Assembly: GCA_902607735.1 (NCBI GenBank) | Contig: CACLLG010000006.1 | Coordinates: 1 to 40,724, forward strand | From: an uncultured Pelagibacteraceae bacterium | Lineage (GTDB): Bacteria; Pseudomonadota; Alphaproteobacteria; Pelagibacterales; Pelagibacteraceae | Direction of reading: 5' to 3' | DNA: 40,724 bases | In this document: positions 1 through 6,250 of the stretch, one piece after another | Layout: every line of letters begins with the position of its first letter | Numbering within the stretch: position 1 is the stretch's first letter | Position numbers and translations under genes: made by a program | Notes under the pieces: generated by a model | What the model saw: the letters and a program-made list of their open reading frames with translations, nothing else | Database searches by the model: none | What the model was told of the DNA's origin: nothing

Positions 1-1565
1 TTGGCCCCAAGGGTAGAAATGTAGTTTTAGATAAATCTTATGGAGCCCCACGAACAACAAAGGATGGGGTAACTGTTGCTAAAGAAATTGAACTTCAAGA
101 TAAATTTGAAAATATGGGTGCTCAAATGGTTAAAGAAGTTGCAAGTAAAACTAATGATGAAGCGGGTGATGGAACTACAACTGCTACAATTTTAGCCCAA
201 TCAATAGTGAGAGAAGGAATCAAATATGTTACTGCTGGAATGAATCCAATGGATGTTAAAAGAGGACTTGATAACGCTGTTGCTCATGTTATTGAAAAAA
301 TAAAATCTTCTTCAAAAAAAGTAAAAACTAACGATGAAGTAGCTCAAGTAGGAACGATTTCTGCAAATGGAGAAAAAGAAATTGGGGACATGATTTCAAA
401 AGCAATGCAAAAGGTTGGGAATGAGGGAGTAATAACTGTAGAAGAAGCTAAGGGACTTGCTACAGAGCTAGATGTTGTAGAAGGAATGCAATTTGATAGA
501 GGATATCTTTCTCCTTATTTTATAACTAACGCAGATAAAATGATTACAGAACTGGATAATCCACTTATTTTATTACACGAAAAAAAATTAACTAATTTAC
601 AAGCTATGGTTCCTTTATTGGAATCTGTCGTTCAAGCTGGACGTCCACTTATGATAATTTCAGAAGATGTAGAGGGTGAAGCTTTAGCAACTTTAGTAGT
701 GAATAAACTTAGAGGAGGTTTAAAAGTTGTTGCAGTTAAAGCTCCTGGTTTCGGTGATAGAAGAAAATCAATGCTAGAAGACATTGGTATATTAACTGGA
801 GGACAAGTAATTTCTGAAGATTTAGGAATTAAGTTAGAGAACGTAAAAATAAATGATCTTGGTACATGCAAAAAAGTTAAAATAGATAAAGATAATAGTA
901 CAATTGTTGCTGGATCTGGAAAAAAAGCTGATATTGAAGCAAGATGTAATCAAATTAGAAAGCAAATAGAAGAAACGACTTCAGATTATGATAAAGAAAA
1001 ACTTCAAGAAAGATTAGCTAAATTAGCTGGTGGAGTTGCTGTTATTAAAGTAGGCGGCGCTACTGAAGTTGAGGTTAAAGAAAGAAAAGACAGAGTTGAA
1101 GATGCTTTAAATTCCACAAGAGCAGCTGTAGAAGAAGGCGTTGTTGCGGGTGGAGGTTGTGCTTTACTTTACGCAGCTCAAGATTTGGATAAAGTAAAAT
1201 TTAAAGGTGCTGACCAAAAAGCTGGAGTAGATATTGTAAAAAAAGCATTAGAATCTCCTATAAGACAAATTACTGCTAATGCGGGTGTCGATGGCTCTGT
1301 GATAGTTGGAAAACTTTTAGAAGGTAAAAAAACAACACAAGGTTACGACGCTCAAAATGAAGAATATTGCGATATGTTTGCAAAAGGAATTATAGACCCG
1401 ACGAAAGTTGTCAGAACCGCTTTACAAGATGCAGCCTCTATAGCTGGCTTGCTCATTACCACTGAAGCAATGGTTGCTGATAAACCGGAAGAAAAAGATT
1501 CTGCTCCTGCAATGCCTCCTGGAGGAATGGGTGGTATGGGAGGAATGGGTGGTATGGGAATGTAA
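1..1565 (+). CDS. groEL: Chaperonin GroEL (Hsp60), 5'-truncated by the window edge
   Basis: Large subunit of the GroEL/GroES chaperonin, which folds cytosolic proteins in an ATP-driven double ring. The frame is open from base 3 (…[14 protein letters not shown]…), so the gene starts before the window and about 30 N-terminal residues are missing. Visible hallmarks are the ATP-site segment DGTTTAT, the apical-domain run [10 protein letters not shown], the equatorial segment [10 protein letters not shown], and the C-terminal GGM-rich tail ending GGMGGMGM. The ATG at 114 is internal. A strong hairpin terminator follows within 60 bases. The last codons and the downstream sequence resemble repeat copies found later in the window, so this 3' end seems to be the template for the adjacent array. 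Identity is certain. Confidence 0.98.
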   Translation, partial: GPKGRNVVLDKSYGAPRTTKDGVTVAKEIELQDKFENMGAQMVKEVASKTNDEAGDGTTTATILAQSIVREGIKYVTAGMNPMDVKRGLDNAVAHVIEKIKSSSKKVKTNDEVAQVGTISANGEKEIGDMISKAMQKVGNEGVITVEEAKGLATELDVVEGMQFDRGYLSPYFITNADKMITELDNPLILLHEKKLTNLQAMVPLLESVVQAGRPLMIISEDVEGEALATLVVNKLRGGLKVVAVKAPGFGDRRKSMLEDIGILTGGQVISEDLGIKLENVKINDLGTCKKVKIDKDNSTIVAGSGKKADIEARCNQIRKQIEETTSDYDKEKLQERLAKLAGGVAVIKVGGATEVEVKERKDRVEDALNSTRAAVEEGVVAGGGCALLYAAQDLDKVKFKGADQKAGVDIVKKALESPIRQITANAGVDGSVIVGKLLEGKKTTQGYDAQNEEYCDMFAKGIIDPTKVVRTALQDAASIAGLLITTEAMVADKPEEKDSAPAMPPGGMGGMGGMGGMGM

Positions 1566-1615
1566 TACGATTCCCCAACAAGAACACTCTAAATACAGAA
1601 ATTAAACAAAATTAG

Positions 1616-1650
1616 AACCCTCGGAGCGCAAGTTTCGGGGGTTTTTTTTT
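1616..1650 (+). terminator. groEL rho-independent terminator (T repeat, copy A)
   Basis: The stem aaccctcgga pairs with ttcgggggtt (two wobble pairs) around a short loop and is followed by nine T on the plus strand. It ends groEL transcription. The hairpin and the approximately 35 bases before it (from 1582) recur at 3732-3799 and 4547-4616, next to unrelated minus-strand genes. Confidence 0.85.
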
Positions 1651-1668
1651 AAATCTTGTTAAATAATT

Positions 1669-2046
1669 TTATTGAGAAGTTCTAGTACATTGATCCCTAA
1701 ATAATAAACGATATTTTAAGTCGGAAGGATGAGTACCATAAATTTCTGAAATTAATGTTTTTTTATTAAAAATTACGTTATGCTCTTTAGGATCTCCTCC
1801 CTCAAGAGTTAAAAATGTAAATGCACGTATTTCATTTTCGTCTTCATAGTCAATTGTCCATTTTCCAACATATCCTTCATAATTTGTTATATTTAATGTA
1901 GAAGTTTCAAAAAAAAATTCATATTTGGATGGATATGGTCCTTCTAAATCAATATCTTTACAGTCAAATGAGAGAATTCGATTATCAGCAAACCCAACAT
2001 TGCAAAACATCAAAACCAGAAAGATGTATAGAGATAGTTTTTTCAT
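1669..2046 (-). CDS. Small secreted protein of unknown function (shared signal peptide)
   Basis: 125-residue protein that I do not recognise. It opens with MKKLSLYIFLVLMFCNVGFA, a Sec signal peptide with probable cleavage after GFA, leaving about 105 residues exported to the periplasm. The mature part is acidic and polar with two cysteines (FDCKD near the start, DQCTR near the end) that could form a disulfide. The stretch YVGKWTIDYEDE hints at a small beta-rich fold, but no family is evident. It is the last gene of a three-gene minus-strand unit, two bases after the stop of the MORN gene, and its 3' end lies about 20 bases from the groEL terminator. Its signal-peptide DNA is nearly the same as in four other genes of the island. 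Confidence 0.7.
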   Translation of the reverse strand: MKKLSLYIFLVLMFCNVGFADNRILSFDCKDIDLEGPYPSKYEFFFETSTLNITNYEGYVGKWTIDYEDENEIRAFTFLTLEGGDPKEHNVIFNKKTLISEIYGTHPSDLKYRLLFRDQCTRTSQ

Positions 2047-2048
2047 TG

Positions 2049-3122
2049 TTATCTATCTGTTTGTATCCAATCATTAAGTTCTGCTGTTAAAAAGCTAACT
2101 TTTAAGTTGTCACTATTATTGTGTTGTCCTTCCTCAGACCAATCATAACAGATAGTATTAACAACATCGCCAGATTTGAGAAATAAACCTGTTCCTTTCA
2201 TATTGCTTTTATCATCGACTTCAGTAAATACCTCATCAACATTAACCTTTTCTTTGTAGGGGTAAATTTTAGATATAGTATTAAATAGCTTTTTTTCTTT
2301 TTTGTAACATGCTTGAATATTATTTATAAAATAAATCACACCAGACATTCCGTGTATTTTATAATTTTTATCATTTTTTTTCACCATTATTTGAACAAGA
2401 TCAAATTCCTTTGTTATTTCAGGTTCTACAAATACCACTACAAAAAATTTTCTATCCTTTTTCCACTTATAAAGATTAAAGTGTGAATGTTGATCTATCT
2501 GTTCTTTTGTAAAGTAATTTAATAAACTATCTTTAAAAGATATTCCAGCTATTGTGAATTTTTCACTTAATTTTTTTTCTGTTTGTTCTATATCAGATTC
2601 TGCAGCAACAACTTCGCCCATATTAAAATACATTATTTTTTTTTTACCTTCAGGACTTATGATGGTTGCGGCACCATGAAACTGATCTTTTGTAAAACCA
2701 CCTCTATATTCCATTCCATCACTGAATGTAAAAACACCATAACCTTCTCTTAAACCATTCTCAAAATTTCCAACAAATTTATCCCCCTCAATAGAGGTTA
2801 ACGTTCCTTGTCCGTGATATTCGTTGTCTTTAAATTCTCCAACATATTTTTCTCCACTAGAATAACTGAAAGTTCCTTGTCCATGTTTTTTGCCCTCTTT
2901 AAATTTTCCCACATATTTTGATCCCTCACCAGATGTATAAGTTCCATATCCATGTGGTATACCGTTATCTATTTCACCAACATATTTTGCCCCACTATCA
3001 AATGTTATAGTTCCTTGGCAATTTTTCCATTCAAAAGATGCTTCACCAACACATTCGGGCAATGCTTGAACCGTGTTGCAAAACATCAAAACCAGAAAGA
3101 CGTATAGAGATAGTTTTTTCAT
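2049..3122 (-). CDS. Secreted MORN-repeat protein with an unknown C-terminal domain
   Basis: 357 residues: a Sec signal peptide (MKKLSLYVFLVLMFCNTVQA, cleavage probably after VQA), then about five 23-residue MORN repeats at roughly residues 45-160 (pattern KYVGEFKDxxxHGQGTxxxxxGE), then a non-repetitive C-terminal region (about 175-357) that I cannot assign. MORN repeats form beta-hairpin solenoids that usually bind proteins or lipids, so a periplasmic scaffold or binding role is an inference. The CVG/NCQG cysteines after the signal peptide recur as CKG/NCSG in the MORN gene at 4621-5160. The start overlaps the upstream gene's stop by four bases (ATGA), so translation is coupled. The gene shares its leader DNA with its neighbours while the rest diverges. 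Confidence 0.85.
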   Translation of the reverse strand: MKKLSLYVFLVLMFCNTVQALPECVGEASFEWKNCQGTITFDSGAKYVGEIDNGIPHGYGTYTSGEGSKYVGKFKEGKKHGQGTFSYSSGEKYVGEFKDNEYHGQGTLTSIEGDKFVGNFENGLREGYGVFTFSDGMEYRGGFTKDQFHGAATIISPEGKKKIMYFNMGEVVAAESDIEQTEKKLSEKFTIAGISFKDSLLNYFTKEQIDQHSHFNLYKWKKDRKFFVVVFVEPEITKEFDLVQIMVKKNDKNYKIHGMSGVIYFINNIQACYKKEKKLFNTISKIYPYKEKVNVDEVFTEVDDKSNMKGTGLFLKSGDVVNTICYDWSEEGQHNNSDNLKVSFLTAELNDWIQTDR

Positions 3123-3583
3123 TCTTGTAATTTCTTAATCCAATATTCTATTCTAGGTCTTGGATTATTCAAAATTTCTTGACAAAATTTATTGCGTTCA
3201 CTTACCAAACTTTTTTCTTTATCATTTTCCCATTGCTCCCACATTTCCTTAAATACCTTTTCAAGTTTTGGTTCAATTTTCTCTTTAAATAATCTTTCGT
3301 CATCAAGAATTTCTTTTCCCGAAAGTGCTAATAATGAAAGTTCTATATTAAAAATTTCCTCAAATACTAAATTTTCTTGTTGTTTTATATACTCAAAACT
3401 CTCATGCTCAGGATCATCTATTACCGATTTGCTAATAGAATAAAAAGCATAACAAGACAAAAGTTCATTTTGAAGTTCTATTACTGCTCTAATCTCTAAT
3501 TCGTCATAAGTCTCTGCTTTTGAAATGTTTGTTAAATTACAAAACATCAAAACCAGAAAGACGTATAAATATAGTTTTTTCAT
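3119..3583 (-). CDS. Small secreted helical protein of unknown function
   Basis: 154 residues if translation starts at the ATG at 3583; a GTG lies one codon upstream at 3586. The N-terminus MKKLYLYVFLVLMFCN…ISKA is a Sec signal peptide, probably cut after SKA. The mature part is highly charged, rich in Glu and Lys and predicted helical, with two cysteines. No known family is apparent. It is the first gene of the three-gene unit driven from the conserved block at 3598-3715. A conserved 11-codon mini-ORF ends in TGATG exactly at this start, which suggests translational coupling. The downstream MORN gene overlaps its stop by four bases. Confidence 0.7.
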   Translation of the reverse strand: MKKLYLYVFLVLMFCNLTNISKAETYDELEIRAVIELQNELLSCYAFYSISKSVIDDPEHESFEYIKQQENLVFEEIFNIELSLLALSGKEILDDERLFKEKIEPKLEKVFKEMWEQWENDKEKSLVSERNKFCQEILNNPRPRIEYWIKKLQE

Positions 3584-3618
3584 CACCCAATTTTAACCCC
3601 ACTCCTCAATGAAGTCAT
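3583..3618 (-). CDS. Putative 11-codon leader mini-ORF (copy in U block B)
   Basis: Reads MTSLRSGVKIG then TGA, whose last A is the first base of the next gene's ATG (TGATG). Versions of the same peptide precede the DUF4116 gene and the zinc peptidase, and one is fused in frame to the second MORN gene. Purine-rich AGAAGG motifs lie just upstream. It may be a translated coupling leader or just inherited 5' sequence of an ancestral gene. Confidence 0.35.
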   Translation of the reverse strand: MTSLRSGVKIG

Positions 3619-3715
3619 CCTTCTCGTACCCTTCTCGTTTCGTCTAATTCTGCAGTGAAGTTTGCAGTGAAGAAGTTAAATAAGTGAGTATTGGTATCAA
3701 ATGAATGCGAATGTA
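3598..3715 (-). repeat. U repeat, copy B: conserved promoter/leader block
   Basis: About 118 bases closely matching 4412-4531, 5890-6009 and, with deletions, 7421-7516. Each copy lies immediately upstream of a minus-strand payload operon, so it probably carries the promoter, 5' leader and ribosome binding site. It contains a doubled gcagtgaag motif (3652-3660 and 3664-3672) and ends, in plus orientation, in gcgaatgtaa, which resembles the groEL 3' end gggaatgtaa. I see no convincing -35/-10 pair common to all copies. Confidence 0.75.
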
Positions 3716-3731
3716 ATACACTTCCATTTAG

Positions 3732-3799
3732 AGAACACTCTAAATACAGACATTAAACAAAATTAGAACCCTCGGAACGAAAGTTTTGGGGGTTTTTTT
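3732..3799 (+). repeat. T repeat, copy B: duplicated groEL terminator region
   Basis: Matches 1582-1650 almost base for base, including gaacactctaaatacag, the A-rich linker and the hairpin aaccctcgga … gggggtt with seven T (terminator part 3767-3799). The T tract is on the plus strand while the adjacent gene runs on the minus strand, so the copy is oriented like groEL, not like its neighbour. It could insulate the cassette from rightward transcription. Confidence 0.8.
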
Positions 3800-3808
3800 A
3801 TTGATGAG

Positions 3809-4399
3809 TTATTTTTTCTTATTAACTATTGCCAGAATATCAGGATCATTTCTTAAACTATGGTTGAGATGCAAAAATTCTAATATATCTCTACTTTTGC
3901 CATCTGTTAACCCTTGCTTTACTGCTTCGAGAACAATCTCTTTGTCGTTTTGCAAACTTTCATCAATTATTGCTAAAACATAACCATCTTGCTTTACTGC
4001 TTCGAGTACAATTTCTTTATCTTTCTTAAAAATCTTATCAGCATCGTGGAGAGCAATACCACCATGCTTTACTGCTTCTAAAACTATCTCTCTGTCTTTC
4101 TTTAAACTTTCGTCTGCGAGTTTTAGTGCACCATGCCATGTTTTAACTGCCTCTAAAATGATTTCTCTGTCTTTTTTAAATCTATTATCTATGAAATCTA
4201 ATACTAAACCCCATTGTTTCACTGCCGTTAGAACAATCTCTCTGTCTTTCTTTAAACTTTCTTCTGCATAACCTATTGCAAGACCATCTTTTTTAACTGC
4301 TTCTAAAACAATCTCTTTGTCTTTTTTAAAATGGTCAGGCAGGTTTTTTAATTCTTCACCATCATTTTTAACTATTTTTAATGCTTCTTTTTTATCCAT
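3809..4399 (-). CDS. DUF4116-repeat protein
   Basis: 196 residues made almost entirely of seven or eight tandem units of about 23 residues with the core FKKDREIVLEAVKxxGxAL. This is the pattern of the DUF4116 family, known from bacteria and large viruses and of unknown function. Each unit is probably a helix pair, giving a solenoid. It has no signal peptide (MDKKEALKIVKNDG), so it is probably cytosolic, unlike most payloads here. It is a single-gene cassette between T copy B and U copy C; the mini-ORF at 4392-4433 overlaps its start by eight bases. The C-terminal 25 residues leave the repeat pattern. Confidence 0.8.
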   Translation of the reverse strand: MDKKEALKIVKNDGEELKNLPDHFKKDKEIVLEAVKKDGLAIGYAEESLKKDREIVLTAVKQWGLVLDFIDNRFKKDREIILEAVKTWHGALKLADESLKKDREIVLEAVKHGGIALHDADKIFKKDKEIVLEAVKQDGYVLAIIDESLQNDKEIVLEAVKQGLTDGKSRDILEFLHLNHSLRNDPDILAIVNKKK

Positions 4400-4433
4400 A
4401 AACCCATTTTACCCCACCCCTCAATGAAGTCAT
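4392..4433 (-). CDS. Putative 13-codon leader mini-ORF (copy in U block C)
   Basis: Starts MTSLRGGVKW, like the mini-ORF at 3583-3618, but ends four codons later within the first codons of the DUF4116 gene (ATGGATAA), an eight-base overlap. Whether it is translated is unknown. Confidence 0.3.
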   Translation of the reverse strand: MTSLRGGVKWVYG

Positions 4434-4531
4434 CCTTCTCGTACCCTTCTCGTTTCGTCTGATTCTGCAGTGAAGTTTGCAGTGAAGAAGTTAAATAAGT
4501 GAGTATTGGTGTAATGTGTGTGCGAATGTAA
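4412..4531 (-). repeat. U repeat, copy C: conserved promoter/leader block
   Basis: Near-identical to copy B across the mini-ORF start, the paired cttctcg motifs and the doubled gcagtgaag motif; it diverges only in the last 30 bases before gcgaatgtaa. It sits directly upstream of the DUF4116 gene and is followed by T copy C, giving the same U-T order as at 3598-3799. Confidence 0.75.
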
Positions 4532-4546
4532 CAACCATTCCTGTTT

Positions 4547-4616
4547 AGAACGCTCTAAATACAGAAATTAAACAAAATTAGAACCCTCGGAATGAAAGTT
4601 TCGGGAGTTTTTTTTA
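4547..4616 (+). repeat. T repeat, copy C: duplicated groEL terminator region
   Basis: Third copy of the groEL terminator region: agaacgctctaaatacag, the A-rich linker and the hairpin aaccctcgga … tcgggagtt followed by T residues (terminator 4582-4615). It lies between U copy C and the 3' end of the second MORN gene, again in groEL orientation. Confidence 0.8.
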
Positions 4617-4620
4617 TTCA

Positions 4621-5160
4621 TTAATTTGGTTCAACTAATTCGTCATTTTCAAAGATACCTTTATCAACTGTTCCACTTGCCCACGTGTAAGTTCCTTGCC
4701 CGTGGCGTTTACCATCTTTAAATTCTCCAACGTATTTGTCTCCAGCATTACTTCCGCTTACCCACGTGTAAGTTCCTTGCCCGTGGCGTTTACCATCTTT
4801 ATATTCTCCAATGTATTTTTCTCCATTTGCAAATGTGTTGATTCCTTGCCCGTGGCGTTCACCATCTTTCCATTCTCCAATGTATTTTTCTCCATTTGCA
4901 AATGTGTTGATTCCTTGCCCGTGGCGTTTACCATCTTTAAATTCTCCAATGTATTTTTCTCCACTTGCAAATGTGCCAGTTCCTTGTCCATTAAAATCTC
5001 CATTCTGATATTCGCCCTCATACTTTCCTCCGTCTTGTAATTTTTCAGTACCCGAACAATTATGCCACTTATATGGGTTGGTACCTTTACATTTTGGTAA
5101 TGCGTAAACCGTGTTACAAACCAACAAAACCAGAAAGACGTATAGATATAGTTTTTTCAT
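4621..5160 (-). CDS. Secreted MORN-repeat protein with near-identical repeats
   Basis: 179 residues from the ATG at 5160 (MKKLYLYVFLVLLVCNTVYA, Sec signal peptide). An in-frame ATG at 5196 would add a 12-residue version of the mini-ORF peptide (MISLRRGVKLGL); I prefer 5160 because the signal peptide would then be N-terminal. After a cysteine-containing linker (CKG … NCSG) come five MORN repeats of the form KYIGEFKDGKRHGQGxNTFANGE at roughly residues 45-165. The repeats are almost identical in DNA, which suggests recent expansion. The extended frame starts inside the stop codon of the zinc peptidase gene, so the two are probably cotranscribed. Probably a periplasmic or surface scaffold; function unknown. 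Confidence 0.85.
   Translation of the reverse strand: MKKLYLYVFLVLLVCNTVYALPKCKGTNPYKWHNCSGTEKLQDGGKYEGEYQNGDFNGQGTGTFASGEKYIGEFKDGKRHGQGINTFANGEKYIGEWKDGERHGQGINTFANGEKYIGEYKDGKRHGQGTYTWVSGSNAGDKYVGEFKDGKRHGQGTYTWASGTVDKGIFENDELVEPN
4678..4975. repeat. Tandem DNA repeats encoding MORN units
   Basis: The motif attctcca recurs at 4722, 4803, 4872 and 4941, giving one 81-base and two 69-base periods with very few mismatches. The 45-base segment around cccacgtgtaagttccttgc occurs twice (from about 4678 and 4757). All periods are multiples of three, so slippage or unequal recombination would change MORN repeat number without a frameshift. Confidence 0.8.
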
Positions 5161-5192
5161 TAAACCCAGTTTAACCCCTCTCCTCAATGAAA

Positions 5193-5876
5193 TCATCTTC
5201 TAAAAATTACTGCTCTAAATAAAAACCAAATATTTCTTACATTTAAAATGCTTGTTAATGAACCTATTACATAAGTAAAAGCACAAACTCTTAAAATAGA
5301 TTTACATGAAGAATGAAATTCAACAGGTATTTTCTTTTCTAATATTGGCATTGCTCTTTTAAAACTTGCATCCAATTCTACTTCAAGCGTAATTAAGTGA
5401 GAAATCATTGTAATCAATATTGATGCAAAAATAATTATTATACAAATTCTTATTAAAGGAAATGCACCTGTTGCCAAAATTGCTGGAATACCCGCATATA
5501 ATAATAAACTTGATATCTTATTTAACCAAAGTGTTTTTGAAATAATCGCCTGTCTTCTAATAAGTGGGGGATAATTTTCTTTATGTTGGATAGCATGACC
5601 TATTTCATGACACATAACGGTAATACTTGTAATACTTTTTTTGTCTAATCTTTCTGGTTTTACTCTTACAGTTTTTGAATTTGTGTCATAGTGATCACCA
5701 ATTTTTGTATCCTCAATATTAACATCATCCAAATTTTGCTCTTTGAGCAAATTCAAACCGAATTCTTTTGCAGTAAAAGGCATATTTGGAAGAACATCAT
5801 CATGTTTATTCAAAGTATAATTAACCCAAAGACCTGGCACAGCATAAATTAGAATTCCCAATAGATATAAAATCAT
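5193..5876 (-). CDS. Membrane zinc metallopeptidase, YugP-like
   Basis: 227 residues. It starts with a transmembrane segment (ILYLLGILIYAVPGLWVNY); residues 87-97 read VMCHEIGHAIQ, a zincin HExxH motif with H90, E91 and H94. Two further hydrophobic segments follow (about 120-160), then LEVELDAS, where E167 is the likely third zinc ligand. This layout matches the YugP / neutral zinc metallopeptidase type 2 family (about 225-230 residues), membrane-bound proteases of unknown substrate. It is the first gene of the cassette transcribed from U copy D, and its TGA overlaps the leader of the downstream MORN gene (ATGA). The catalytic residues look intact. Confidence 0.85.
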   Translation of the reverse strand: MILYLLGILIYAVPGLWVNYTLNKHDDVLPNMPFTAKEFGLNLLKEQNLDDVNIEDTKIGDHYDTNSKTVRVKPERLDKKSITSITVMCHEIGHAIQHKENYPPLIRRQAIISKTLWLNKISSLLLYAGIPAILATGAFPLIRICIIIIFASILITMISHLITLEVELDASFKRAMPILEKKIPVEFHSSCKSILRVCAFTYVIGSLTSILNVRNIWFLFRAVIFRR

Positions 5877-5911
5877 GAAATAATTCTATCCCCACTCCTA
5901 AATAAAGTCAC
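5873..5911 (-). CDS. Putative 12-codon leader mini-ORF (copy in U block D)
   Basis: GTG-initiated version of the mini-ORF (TLFRSGDRIIS after the start) whose TGA overlaps the peptidase ATG (ATGA). The peptide has diverged from the other copies, but the start position and the stop-start overlap are kept, which weakly favours a role in translational coupling. Confidence 0.3.
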   Translation of the reverse strand: MTLFRSGDRIIS

Positions 5912-6009
5912 CCTTCTCGTACCCTTCTCGTTTCGTCTGATTCTGCAGTGAAGTTTGCAGTGAAGAAGTTAAATAAATGAGTGCTGACAATAAATGAATG
6001 CGAATGTAA
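5890..6009 (-). repeat. U repeat, copy D: conserved promoter/leader block
   Basis: Matches copies B and C through the cttctcg pair and the doubled gcagtgaag motif to gcgaatgtaa. It is upstream of the zinc peptidase gene. Instead of a T copy it is followed by a different terminator hairpin (T2, 6034-6064). Confidence 0.75.
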
Positions 6010-6033
6010 AAATTCCGACCCAATAAAATATTC

Positions 6034-6064
6034 AAAAAGGGCAGTTTTTACTGCCCTTTTTTTT
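6034..6064. terminator. Bidirectional terminator T2, copy 1
   Basis: Perfect stem aaaagggcag … ctgccctttt with a six-base loop, flanked by A on the left and T on the right, so it can act on both strands. It lies just past the stop of the minus-strand 56-residue gene (6067). About 30 bases are repeated at 7864-7893. Confidence 0.85.
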
Positions 6065-6066
6065 AC

Positions 6067-6237
6067 CTATTTAAATAAAAAATACGAAATTGTAGTCACT
6101 ATCAGAACAATAATGACCCAGATTGAAAGATTGGCAAGGAATTGTTTTAGTTTAGAATTTGATTGTAAAAAACTAGGCAATACTAATATCAATACTCCAA
6201 TCATGTAGATTATTGGAATTATTTGATCAACATTCAT
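6067..6237 (-). CDS. Small two-helix membrane protein
   Basis: 56 residues beginning MNVDQIIPIIYMIGVLILVL and ending TTISYFLFK. Two hydrophobic segments (about 5-20 and 38-54) are separated by a short polar stretch, so it is an inner-membrane protein. It resembles the N-terminal membrane segment found before retropepsin-like proteases in alphaproteobacteria, but no protease domain follows, so that link is weak. It begins 13 bases after the stop of the beta-lactamase-like gene and ends three bases before a strong terminator, fitting an operon's last gene. No good ribosome binding site is visible. Confidence 0.5.
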   Translation of the reverse strand: MNVDQIIPIIYMIGVLILVLPSFLQSNSKLKQFLANLSIWVIIVLIVTTISYFLFK

Positions 6238-6250
6238 TCTGGGGGTTTTT

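Noticed and set aside
4758..5021. Alternative frames inside the MORN gene (both strands)
   Set aside because: They are repeat-generated shadows: a multiple-of-three repeat period keeps other frames open too. Only the minus-strand frame with a signal peptide and MORN consensus is credible.
5981..6208. 75-codon plus-strand frame
   Set aside because: It runs through the T2 terminator hairpin and opposite the better-supported 56-residue membrane protein on the minus strand; its peptide has no membrane or domain pattern.
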